Below, one piece after another: positions 34,525-45,560 of a stretch of DNA of 64,000 bases (the first letter of the stretch is position 1; each line of letters opens with the position of its first letter). Both the position numbers and the translations under genes were made by a program. The stretch covers positions 27,178,527-27,242,526 of the forward strand of contig OX485808.1 of the NCBI GenBank assembly GCA_950295325.1. Reading direction: 5' to 3'. This DNA is from Polytrichum commune. Its lineage: Eukaryota; Streptophyta; Polytrichopsida; Polytrichales; Polytrichaceae. The notes under the pieces are model-generated. The model did no database searches. It worked only from the letters and a program-made list of their open reading frames with translations, and was not told the DNA's origin.

Positions 34525-36376
34525 TCAACAATGGGTGCACCACACCACAACATGGGCCCAATATATTCCCCTACTAAGAGGTTCACTAGCCATTTTTGCC
34601 TTATGCAATTTCACCTCTGCTTCAATGCATTGTTTAGTTGACCACATTACTCCATGTTCTTTAGCACGTTCCTTAACCCTCAACTTCTTATCCTTTGCCC
34701 TTTGCCCTTTGCATTTTTTCTTTAGCCTTTCAATTTTTGGTAATCTCAAGGTTGGCCTTTCTCTTCTTTTTTTCTCTCATAAACTTCTCTCGTCTCTCTT
34801 GCTTGTGTTCTAGAGGGGCTATGTACTCACTACTAGTCATAATTATAGATTCATAATAGTCTAGAAATAGTGTGTCAAGGCTCCCCGGAGGAATGACACC
34901 ATTTGTGGAAAAGGCCAAATTCGATGTCAACCTTAATGTTGAATTTGGGTCAACCCTGTATAATTCTTGCAAAATCCTTAAATGCTAATTGGTATCTTCC
35001 ACCCCCCCCCCCCCCACGTGGCTCCACATTCTACATCGTGTCCTCTTCGTCGTCTCTCAATGCCACAATATACTGAGTTCCGCCTTCTTGAGTTTTTATT
35101 ATCCTTTCTCCAAGCACCCCCTCCACATGCTCATCGCCCGCCTCCTCCTCATTGAGCTTAGTTGCACCATTAACAAACAATTTACTTGGCCACATTTTAT
35201 CATCCATGGTTGAACAATTCAAAGGCCAAATTCTTGCGGCAAATTTTTTTTTCCTAATGTTCACTGAAGTCATGGCCTTTTTCAAGGCCATCGACACCCA
35301 CTGGGTTAGATCCTCCTTCGTGACACCATTCCCCTTACTCCTAAGGGTCCAAAAATCCTAGTATATTCTGAATGTCATCTTGAATGGTTTGAAAATACTC
35401 ACATCCAAGGGTTGTGTGGCATGGGATGTGTGACTAGGAATGGTTCAACCATCTAGACCTATTGTTGGGCCAAGTGCGTCACATCTAGAGTAACATGTGA
35501 GTAGTGCCCATCCATTATGAGTGAATGCCGGTTCTCATTAGAAATGCCATACATTTTATCAATGTGTAGTAGGAAGTGGTTAATTCACTCGTCGAACCAT
35601 GTTCTCATCATCCATGCCCCCTCCTTACACCTAATTATGAAATTCTACCTAAATGACAGGCTACCCCTTAATATATGAAAATTGGAAATGCTAGAACTTG
35701 AGGCATTAATGCATGACAAAACTAACAACCATTATCTCTTGTCTAGCCTAACAATGTTGCACGCTCTGTATCCCCCAACTTGCCAAACCCCCTCCCCTTC
35801 CCCCCCCCCCCCCACCAATTCCGTCTTGCTTGTGCCCTAGACTCGTCACAATTCCATATGTGAGTGGATGGATAGTTGTGCTTGTAGTACATATTTCATA
35901 AGTTGTCATATAAAGATGCAACGTTCTCAGGGCATTAACCCTTTGCCATGCCTTGCTCCCAAACTTGCACCATCCTAAGTGTCAACTCGTGGTTCCTAAT
36001 TTAAACCACTTCACCCAGCCCGGTCCGGGAATGCCCTTTGTGAAGGGTGTCCTAGTCTTAGGTGATCTCAACCACCTTCAAATGGCATTGACTCAAATTA
36101 ATTGTATGGCCTAGTCTTTGCATTTTGAGAATCTAGTTTACAAGTTCACTCTCTTCTTGAAAATGATAACACCCATGACTTGCCACATTTTCTACGTATA
36201 GTTTTTCAAGTATCATGGTCCTGCAAAGACGTAGTGGATATTCCATGTATTCTAGCAACCGTTTTTATGGGAGCCCCATCATCAATTGCAAGAAGGGTTG
36301 CATATAGTTGTTCATCTGTCCAATTTCCATTTTTCGTATCTTGTCTACCCATGTGTTCAAAAAATATACTGTCCAT
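34525..36376 (-). pseudogene. Decayed Tigger/jerky-like (CENP-B type) transposase
   Basis: Reading the minus strand from ATG at 36376 gives an N-terminal helix-turn-helix of the psq/CENP-B type (NWTDEQLYATLLAIDDGA, then TVARIHGIS), then EKLYVENVASHGCYHFQEES and QRLGHTINLSQ. The first catalytic Asp follows in IWNCDES (about 35840), the second in IMDGHYSHVT (about 35490) and the third in QPLDVSIFKPFK (about 35390). A basic C-terminal part (KWSKLF-like, then KKKCKGQRAKDKK) ends near 34525. Several stops and frameshifts interrupt it and a C run sits near 35800, so it cannot make a full transposase. The domain order is that of plant Tigger/pogo elements. Its 5' part is duplicated at 58283-58477. 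Confidence 0.8.
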
Positions 36377-38160
36377 GGTGGTAGGTTTGTCCCAATTATT
36401 ATTTGAGTATTTTTTGATTTTTTGTATTTTAGACAAGTTTTGTTTACATATGTACGTACCCTCAAATGCTCTTATGTTTAGAGATGCAACATGAATAATG
36501 GGATGCACATGACATGAGATGAAATTATGAAGAATATGATCAAATAATATGAGTATTTGGTAAAGGATCAAAATATGTTGAGAATTTGGAATCGTATAGA
36601 AGAAGTGATGACAAAAAGAAACTACAAGAAAGAAATTGCCTTAAGGTAGTATTATGTATCTCAATATATACAACTTAAGGCCCTCAAATGCATCCCTTAA
36701 TAATTTCAATAAAGAATTGAGACCTTTAGTAATGCCAATTAAAAAATGAGGCCCTTAATAATGCCAATAAATAGATTAGGCCCTTCAATGATGCCAATAA
36801 ATGAATGAGGCCTTGAATAAAGCCATAAACAACTTGGGATCAATTGAATATGAACAGTTAGATTTGGGCCAATAACTATGAGCTATAGGATTTGGGCCAT
36901 TAAATAACTATGAGTTGTCACATCTTAATAGTTAAATATGAATTGTTGGATTTGGGCCATTGGACATGTGCCATTAGGTCTACATTGTGAGACCTATGCC
37001 ATTAGATTTGGGCTTTTACATCTAGGCCGTTAAATATGGAGTCTTAAGATCTTGATCACTAATCAACCTATCTCACTCACTCAACCCCCTCGTGAACCTC
37101 TCAACCTCACTCACCCAACCCCTTGCACCCATGTACTCACCCCCCAACTCTTAACCAACCTCACTCCGTCAACAACAAACCCATCACTCTGCCAATTCTA
37201 AACGTGACATGTCACTAGCCTCCACCCTGAGCACAAGAAGCATGAAAAACAAGAGCGCTTGAGCACAAACCCGCCCCCTTAATGTACTGCCATCGTCCAA
37301 TAAAGTGCTACTCATGTCCACCAAACCTTGACAAACCACTTGGTCCGCCATCCTTGAACTGACCCCATATTAGCTACTAACCCATCACTCCATGGGCCTA
37401 GGCATGTCACATCTACAGGCATTGTTGCAAGGTAGGTGTGGGTTGGCGGTTGGGAGGCGGGTATAGGTGTGGGTTTAGGGTGGGGTAATGGGAACATTCC
37501 ATCAATGAAACTACTTGAAGACAAATTTAAACTACCTATGCCATCCATCTGAAATACCCTCAAAAACATCAATACCATTGCCATACAATATGCCATGTCC
37601 ATCCTCCTCCACAAAAGAAGACTAGAAAATCACCAACCCCTACCACAAATACAAGACTCCCCCCCCCTAGATGATTTAAAGTTATATTATGAAAAAAAGC
37701 CCTCCCCAAATAACAATGAGACCATGGCTTGACAACCAAAACCAACACAAAACAAACCCTATGTTAATTAAATCCTATTTGTACTCCTTCAATCTGTTAC
37801 TGGCTTCTATCCTGTTACTGGTTACTGGTTACTGGTTACTTGTGACTATAGTGTCTACTCTCGAAAGGGGGAAGTAGTTCTTTACCTCTATCCCTATGTC
37901 CCGTGGACATAGGGCTAGGGGTGGAACGAACATACACTTCATTCACGTCGGTCCCCTCCGGGGATCGAAGTTTCTTCTTCTTCTTATGGGGTAATGCATG
38001 GGATGAGCACCCTCTACCTTAGCACCTTCCTTCCAATTTCCTTCTCTTGGGTTGCTTCCTCACGAGCCTCTTTGTCAAAACTCAATGACGGAGTTCCAAG
38101 GGCCAGTTCACATGGGTCCCAATGCAAGTCCCACTCATGTTGGCAACTCCCAACTTGTAA
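36183..38160 (+). repeat. Segmental duplication S2, copy 1
   Basis: This block matches 58283-60591. It holds the 5' end and upstream part of the decayed transposase, then AT-rich DNA with repeated phrases like AGGCCCTTAATAATGCCAAT and TTAGATTTGGGCC. Copy 1 has an extra piece of about 506 bp at 37491-37996. Copy 2 has an extra 857-bp element. The duplication also carries the start of the GGGCC-type MITE. Confidence 0.88.
37491..37996. mobile_element. Insertion with 10-bp direct repeats, possible retroposon
   Basis: TGGGGTAATG occurs at 37481-37490 and again at 37987-37996. Copy 2 of S2 has a single TGGGGTAACG at the matching site (about 60440). The inserted DNA contains a GTTACTGGTTACTG microsatellite, a short palindrome (CTATGTCCCGTGGACATAG) and a TTCTTCTTCTTCTT tail at the right end. 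A tail of short repeats plus a 10-bp target duplication suggests a SINE or truncated LINE. No reverse transcriptase is visible. Confidence 0.6.
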
Positions 38161-38455
38161 GCCTCAAGTAACCATTAAAAGAGTGTTAATTATCATTAAA
38201 GTCCAATCTTGATGATTTTATGGAAAAATATTCGCGGGACTTGGGTTAAGAGTTGGGTCTAGCTTTTGGCTCTACCCAACTCGCAACACAAGTCCCAATC
38301 CTCACCTCCAAAATCTGTGACCATGTGGGCATCCATGTCGTACTTGGGACTTAGGACTTGGGATCCGAAGTGGTAAGTCCCAACTTCCATGCTCTCAACG
38401 GTTGAGATTGCACGGATTGACCTCAAGTGACTTGGGACCCCGTGTTTGGTCACCC
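38100..38455 (-). mobile_element. GGGCC-type MITE, copy 2 (inverted)
   Basis: Same family as 21447-21818 in the opposite orientation. Its ends are GGGCCAGTTCACATGGG and the complement of GGGTGACCAAACACGGGG, with CAA/TAA flanks. Its interior, with CTCAACACAAGTCCCA-like words, matches as well. Confidence 0.75.
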
Positions 38456-39956
38456 TAAGTCAAGCGCATCCCACGCGTTCGCTCACTCTGCTGCAAAGCT
38501 CTTTCATCTAGGCTGCCAAATTTGTCGTCTGAACTCCTGCTTGCTTGCTCACTCACTCTCTTACTGCTCGAACGCGTCATTCGAATTGTTGGCCTTCCCT
38601 CTTCCACATGTGAATTCCTTGCCCAATTCGTTTTCATTCTCGAAGGGTATGAGCTAGGGCGACGGAGTTCCTTTGTAGTTGCTGCACCTTTTCAGCGACT
38701 CGGGTTTGAAGAAGAGTGCGCAACTTAATTATATCATCGTCGGTGCTTCGGGTTCGGAGCTCGCTCGTGGATGTTGATCGCCCTCGTTCGCCTCAGAGAA
38801 TTCGTGCCACCGCAGACAGCTGCCCGACGCAACCACTGAGCTAGGTGTGTGTCAAATGACATGATTAGTTTTTGTTCGTCGATGGTCTTTGTAGGAGACA
38901 GTTCAGGTTGGCCATGACTTTCGGTAATGGACTACATGTATGACCGGCGAGAGGGTCGTGGATGCCAAATCCACCTAATCTGAAAGCGTTCATGGGACGC
39001 TACCGATCTGCTCATAGACAGACATAAACTGAAGGTTATGGAATGAAACGTTGCTGGAAGTGTTGTCCACTTGGATGTGCGACCGATTATTGAGGTCTGA
39101 TCGTTCCTTGTAGCTACGTCGATGCATACATGATTGATCTCTGCCCTTTCTCTGATCACTTCTACCGCCCGATGTCTTGCTCTCGCTTTTCCTGTCCTCT
39201 ACGTTTTCCTACCACTGTCCTAATATTCGGACAGAAGGGATGAGCTCTAGGGCCCTGTGGGACTTGAGATACGTGTGATCAAAAGTAACCCTACCTCTGT
39301 AGTATGTACCACAATCATATATTGGGGGGTTCAAGTGTATGATAACAATTTCTAGATTATACGTGTTGGGTTTGGTTATTTCTGCCATATTGAGAGCGGC
39401 ATAAGCTCTTTCGCGTTTCCATCTACGAAGAGCATCACTTTTAATCTTAAAGTGGAGTTTACGTTCACAAGGTGCTTGTGCTTCCGCTCATTTTCGGCTT
39501 TGTCCTTTTTGCTTTTCGAGTGAATATCATGTATCGGTATAGACGCAAACTACAAGTAATGCATCAAATCAATCACCAAGTAGACTACTTTTTCATAGTG
39601 TGTTATGATTTTGTTTCGAGGTTATGAATAGTTCACAACTGGACAGCGATGTTTGAGACTATTTATGTAATATTCAAAGTCTCCATGCTAATGCGTCTCG
39701 AGTGAGAATACCTAGATCATGTCGACCACTGTGAATGGGACCGAGAAGTACTCTAGCTACTTGGATGTACAAACTAGAGGCACGGAAGGAGTGGCACAAG
39801 AGGTCCATAACTTCCTCTCTTGACTCACATATTCAGACGCGCTCCATCCCAACAAAAATTGTCTACCAAAAGTGGCTGACTTGGTTATTGTAGCAGGAAT
39901 TTTGGACACGGTGCTTCACAAGCCGTAGAGTTACAGAGGAACGTAAGTATAATCCG
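38456..39956 (+). other. Upstream region of the intronless kinase
   Basis: Moderate GC, no second gene. A GTAAGT donor-like word lies at about 39945, just before the start codon, so part of this leader may be spliced. The exact transcription start cannot be read. Confidence 0.35.
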
Positions 39957-41312
39957 ATGGCACGAGACCAGCAACATGTTGTCGTCATAGGAGATGATCA
40001 TGCAAATCCGGCTGATGATGTGAAGGTCCTTGACATTTCGGAGCCCGTCACTACTACTGTGGGGACGTCTGCGTTTGTAACAGCGAGTGCAGATTCTTTA
40101 ATGTCAGACCACAACATTGAAGTTGGATGTGCATCACCTTCAAATTCTGTGGCCGAGTCTCATTCTGAATATTTTTCCACACGCATTGAGAAAATGATCC
40201 AAGCAAAGACGGAATTTGCAACAGCCTTGGAGTTTGAGATAGAAGCTTCCAGATATCACTGGAGCGAATTAATTCCGTTAAATGTTGAAGCTGCAAACGA
40301 GGGGAAACTGCAAGGATTGAAGTTAGAGAGCAATGATGGGAAGGAATTAGGAGAAGTTGATGATGAGGTGGGCGAGGCAGGTGGAGCAGGAAAAACGGCA
40401 GAAACTAACATGGAAGTCTTTCAGCGTCTTCAAAAGAAATATGGTCGTTTCTTCCAATTGGAGCCTACACTCGGATTTATTTGGAATGGGAAGATTGCAG
40501 AGGGAGGGCAAGCTGAGATTTTTTCAATCTCAGCAGGGACTGGTGCTCGTCATGTTCCTAGAGCACTAAAGGTGTTCAAGGAAGGTTCTTCGTTGCGAAA
40601 CTTGGAAAAGCAATGGCCCCTGGGAATGTTCCAAAATGATCGTTTGAAGAGCGGTGGGTGGCACCATCTGTCCAATACTTGTTCCATACTGGGAGCCATC
40701 TTATTGAACGATGGAAGGTTTGCATTCCTTATGCCGCAACGTTGGGGAGACTTGCGAAAGCTTATTGATCTCAAAATGCAAGAGAACCACAACCAAGGCC
40801 CACCGTTCACGACTGCTCAAATAGCACCAATCATGGTCCAGATTGCTCTCGGCATGAGTAGCTTACACAAGCAGGACATAGTCCACAGAGACCTCAAAGC
40901 CGCTAACGTGCTCTTAACAGCAATGAAAGAGGATGATTTTACGTGTCAAGTAGCAGATTTCGAGTGCTCAGTGGGGGTTGTGGGGACGAGGTTCTGGAGA
41001 GCGCCAGAGATATTGCGCACTGTGAAGAGTCGGCATATCGAGCCCGAGTTATTCACCAAAAGTGCAGATGTTTACAGTTATGGGATGACCTGTTATGAAA
41101 TTGTAACAGGTCGTATTCCATTCGAGGACCTTCGCCCAACCGATTATGATGTTGTCATTCGCGGAGAGAGACCAAAACTACCGAGCGATATTAAACCTTG
41201 GATGAGGGATTTGATAACTGGATGTTGGCATCCCAACCCTTTGGAAAGGCCTACTTTTGACACCATAGCGAACACAATTGCGAAGCACTGGCCGAGACGG
41301 TTTGAGATTTGA
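39957..41312 (+). CDS. Intronless TKL-like protein kinase with DFE motif
   Basis: A single open frame of 451 residues with no membrane segment or signal peptide, so it is probably cytosolic or nuclear. Residues 1-165 are acidic and show no known domain. The kinase domain follows: nucleotide loop AEGGQAEIFSI (181-191), Lys205 in PRALKVFK, catalytic HRDLKAANVLL (310-320), then VADFECSVGVVG (332-343) where DFG should be, APE (349-351), SADVYSYGMTCYE (369-381) and a C-lobe Arg in LERPTF. Between DFE (334-336) and APE only 12 residues remain, far fewer than the usual 20 or so, and the Gly after DF is Glu. Lys205, Asp312 and Asp334 are kept, so activity is possible. I recall similar DFEC/DYEC kinases as an expanded family in seed-free plants; that is memory, not a search. 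Function unknown. Confidence 0.88.
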   Translation: MARDQQHVVVIGDDHANPADDVKVLDISEPVTTTVGTSAFVTASADSLMSDHNIEVGCASPSNSVAESHSEYFSTRIEKMIQAKTEFATALEFEIEASRYHWSELIPLNVEAANEGKLQGLKLESNDGKELGEVDDEVGEAGGAGKTAETNMEVFQRLQKKYGRFFQLEPTLGFIWNGKIAEGGQAEIFSISAGTGARHVPRALKVFKEGSSLRNLEKQWPLGMFQNDRLKSGGWHHLSNTCSILGAILLNDGRFAFLMPQRWGDLRKLIDLKMQENHNQGPPFTTAQIAPIMVQIALGMSSLHKQDIVHRDLKAANVLLTAMKEDDFTCQVADFECSVGVVGTRFWRAPEILRTVKSRHIEPELFTKSADVYSYGMTCYEIVTGRIPFEDLRPTDYDVVIRGERPKLPSDIKPWMRDLITGCWHPNPLERPTFDTIANTIAKHWPRRFEI

Positions 41313-43224
41313 GACGCTTGAACATCGAGCATGCCTAAACTAGATGCCTAGAGATCTCAAAGTGTTGCGTCCGCTATGTGCCGTTTTGATTATTTTTGTC
41401 AACATAAGGAACTTTCTAAAGTGAAATTTCATTTCCATTATGACATCTAGCGTAGAATTTTGGGATATTCGAGATGATAGGTTTGTGTTGAAGTATGGGA
41501 GGGGAAGATATTATTGAGCACACTAATCACAAGTGTCATTTGTGTACACTTTAGGTAACTTGTACTATACTATTGTTAAACATAGGCATATATCTCTTAA
41601 CAAAATTAGACTTCCTCATGCCAAGATATTAGTTAGCGCACTTGAACGCTAAGTGTCATGAGGTGACATTAATGGTGAAGTTGTTGGTCATTAGTGTCAC
41701 CTAGCATGTGACGCTACATACCATACACGGCGTAGTGGACATATTGTATTAACATTTTTCATCTTTATTCTTTGTTTTTCTATATTATTGTTTAGATTCA
41801 TTAGACTTAGGTTTTAATGTGCAAATGTAAATAAGTGTATAGGAACCACAAAGTAGATTAAAACCATGTCTACACAAAAAGATCTAACTTAAATGTTTGC
41901 AAGCTATTATTGTTGTTTTTTTAGTGCATCATAATTTGTTTTTAGAATTTTGAAATTGGACACAGAGTTGAATTTCAATGGGTACATGCATATGGCAATT
42001 GGGTCATTTATGGCATGTATTCAAATGTTATAAATAAGAGCTTTAATTACATAATATAATACGCACAACAATGCTAAGAGTTATTTTCATGTTGTACTAT
42101 GTCATGTGTGTTGTCATCACCACACTCACGTATGGGCATGTTTGAATGAGGTTATTCTGACATGATGCATGGTCAAGTATGGTAATCATTGCAAAGGGAA
42201 TCAATGTTTTAATATGAATTGGAGTTTTTTTTTCTTCAATGGCTTCTCTAGACTACAACTAAAGTATGAAATAATATAAATCATCATTGTATAATGTTAT
42301 CATTGGAATGTTTCAAACAATGTTTTAACTCTATTTTCTGCAACAATGGGGTTTAGAGTTTATTTATCCTTTCATCATGCTAGATATACTCTCACTTTGT
42401 TACATAAGGTTTCTCAAGAATGGGCTTGATGAAGCTATCAACAAGTTAGGCATATTCCAAAAATTGAACATGTGGCCATTCACATAAAATCATGCACGAG
42501 TTCTTAATTATTTGTTGAAGAATTCTCATTTGTAAATCATAAGGATGATTTGTTTGCAAAGTGTCATGCATATTTTACCATATTGTACAAATATTTTATA
42601 TTTGTTTTTTGTAGAGTTATGAATAATTCTTGGGATCAAACTTTGGACGAGTTTGCTCAAAGGTAAGTTTGAGAGCATATCCATAAACTCACCCAAGTTT
42701 TCTCAAGGCTTGGATTAACATGCTTCATGAATGTTGTCATGCTATCATAAACCGGTTTTTATAGTTTGTCATACTAGCTAGGATGGGTGGTTCAAGCTAG
42801 CCTCGCATAAAAATCCAAGATTTAGGATGACGGGTCTCATGAACATACGTTAATTTATATCATTCTAAAGTTGTTTCAAAATGTTTGGGATGGGATAAGA
42901 AGGTGCAAGAAGTTTCACCCAACTTTCAAAATTACTAAGCCTCTAACACACGACGAGCTAACGAGTTGTTAATAGAGAAAACTCTCTCAAAGAGGGACCA
43001 ACTTTCCATGTTTGGGCCTTCTTTGCTCGGTACTTTGCACATGAGTCTAATGAAATTTCCAAGTACTTGAATTTCTTGAGTAGGAACATTGATCCATGGA
43101 GCTAAGGAAATGAAAATTTGATGGACATAGCGGTGATTGGACTTAGTACCATACTGTAACACTAGACGATCTTGTAAATAAGGTAGGCCTAATTTAGTTT
43201 TCTATATCTCAAATGTCCACACCT
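41313..43224. other. Intergenic, no gene seen
   Basis: The sequence is AT-rich. Between 41515 and 41740 are repeated GTGTCA and CATTAGTGTCACCTAGCA words like those of the MITEs, perhaps a decayed one. No convincing coding frame. Confidence 0.35.
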
Positions 43225-43340
43225 ATATTTTAGTGGTGCATGGTTAGGTTTAAATCTACAAATAGACACCAAAAAGACACGTGTTTACAAGAGATTACAC
43301 CATGTGTTCAAAATTTGTTAATCATTCTAGATTCAATAAT
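43225..43340 (+). repeat. Dispersed repeat family R1, fragment
   Basis: The fragment has GGTGCATGGTTAGG, CACCAAAAAGACACGTGTTT, AAGAGATTACACCATGTG and ATTCTAGATTCAATAATC, the family's first half. A run of 15 G follows at about 43384-43398. Confidence 0.6.
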
Positions 43341-43420
43341 CAACATTATTTGTTTATTTATCTTTTCCTCTCTCTTTTTTTTTTGGGGGGGGGGGGGTAT
43401 ATATGGCTATGTGACCAAGT

Positions 43421-44775
43421 TATAGCTTCTTGGTGGTCACATGTGGAATTTCTATTTAATTTCAAGTGGGCTCCAAATGTTTTTGCAATTGAACTCGAGT
43501 TCTCCGTCCATATTCACAAATCAACCAAATCTAGAGTTTGCGAATTGGGGTTGTAATTCATAGCAAAGAGGAAAAAGTAACCATTTTAAGACATATATAT
43601 CTTACCAACAATGTACATTCCATTATTAAGCTACTATCAACCGTTCCATCTTAATAATATCAATACACTGCTTCACCTAAGTCTTTGAACCTAAATTTGC
43701 TTGTGTAGCGTTGTGTTGTGAGAATGAACATAGTATAATTCTGATTAGAATGGAGCTTATTCCTAGCCCCACCCAGGGTACAAACTCGGTTGAACAATGT
43801 TATGTTATATAGAAATGCCACTATCTAACATTTAAGTACATTTAGACAAACCACTTGTCCGAAAATAATAAGGGATGTGCACCTATGGGGAAAAAAACAT
43901 CAAACGCCAAAAACAAAAGCAACAACACAACAACCATAATTTCAAATGTTTGCATTCCATGTTCGCCAACCACCATATTTGTGTAGTTTTGCGATCTAGT
44001 GTATGTCATTTTGGCAGTTGAAATTGTCCAAAATTCGTGCATAATTCTAAATATACTTAAATTCTTGTTGACTACACCGTAGACATCTCAAAACCTTCAA
44101 TGCTTCTATTTAGGCTTTTATTTATCTTCTTGCCAAAGATATGAATTGGTGGCATGGCATTTCTGAGCTAGAAGCATCTAGTTCTATTAGTGATCCCAAT
44201 TCTGACGCATACTTTTCCTCCAAAGTGGACAACTATGTACTTTAACATGAACACTAATTGTATCATTCTAAAAACAAAAGACAACAACACATTGGTTGAA
44301 GAAGACAACATTTGAACAATCAACATTGTCCACTCTAGTGGGCCTAGTATGTGAGTAGGAGGGGTCAAATGAGGTTTGTGATTTTGAAATTTTCAATAGA
44401 AGTGAGATATGCTACAATTCATGTAATGTTGATGTCATTGCATCCTCATAACGTTATTTGCTGATCCAAATAAAAGATTGGATAGTTTGTTTGGGTTACG
44501 TGAGGGACTGTAGTGTTGAAAGTGTCCACAATAGTCACTTCTACCTTGGAGAATATGATTTGCCTCCTTGTGGACTTTTCCACCACCCATAAGTATTATG
44601 TACTTGTGCACCTACTTGTTAATGCCCCTCTTTGAGTTTGCACTAGGACCCCTCTCCCATGCCAAAATGATTTAGTACATGAATTATTTTTCAAGAATTA
44701 TTTTTTAATATTAGGTTATGATATTAGATTGTAAGTATTCCCAAGCCACACGGCTCAAGTGCAAACTTGTAATTA
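43421..44775. other. Intergenic, no gene seen
   Basis: AT-rich DNA without recognisable genes or clear repeats. Confidence 0.35.
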
Positions 44776-45560
44776 TTGTGTATTTTTTATGGAGGGTTGT
44801 CTCAACAAGCTTGTTGTCGCGCACCTCTCCATGAGGAGTGCCCGAAACACCATGGGCACAAGGGGGAACCCAGAGTGACACCCGGGACTTGTGGCGCCGT
44901 TGGTGAGAGGGCCCAAGTGATCCTAGTGTGGGCGAGGGCGCCGGGCGTTAAGAACGCCTCCAACCCATGGAGACTAGGAGGCACGAGGGTAAGGCCATGG
45001 CGTGTAGATTCTAGAATGCTCAAGAACACCTCAATCGGAGGTGTGAGCTAGGAGTTATGGCAATTTGAGTGGGGCGCTATCCCGGGACAACAGCGCCCTG
45101 GTACAACAGTGGCCTGGGAGTGGCTCCCGGGACTGCCAAGGTTTGAACATGCATAAATTTCACAATACTTGGCCAAATGAGGCATTTGAGGAATCCATCG
45201 GTATCTACGTGAAGCGTAGATGAAGATAGAGTGGTCGCTTGTTAGCATGAAATATCAAAAAAGGAAGTTATGATGGTCTAAAGCTGCTGGGGGCTTCTAG
45301 GCCCAACAGCTAAGGGAAAATGTCTACTTGGCCCCAACTCTTGGTAGAGGGACAAAAAGTTTCTTGACGGTGGGGTAGGGGCCCTACGAAAAGTCCTAGA
45401 GGCTCATATGGGTGAGGTGGTGTGGCCGAACCCACCCGAGGCCGAACGGCATGGCCTCCATGTGCATTGACCCAATGTGAGGGTATAGTTGCCAAGTATG
45501 CTTCGGGTTGTTGTAGTGTTGCTCCGGCAACGCGATGATCAACATAAGATTGGACTTCTA
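44776..45560. other. GC-rich island of unknown origin
   Basis: The base composition jumps well above the neighbours. It contains short internal repeats such as CCCGGGACAACAGCGCCCTG followed by GGTACAACAGTGGCCTGGGA and GGCTCCCGGGAC. The open frames on both strands show no domain. It could be the untranslated or LTR part of an old retrotransposon, but I cannot show paired LTRs. Confidence 0.35.

Noticed and set aside
36206-36571. A full 121-residue protein starting at 36571
   Set aside because: The first 65 residues have no support. The transposase-like part starts at the ATG at 36376 and is broken soon after the HTH.
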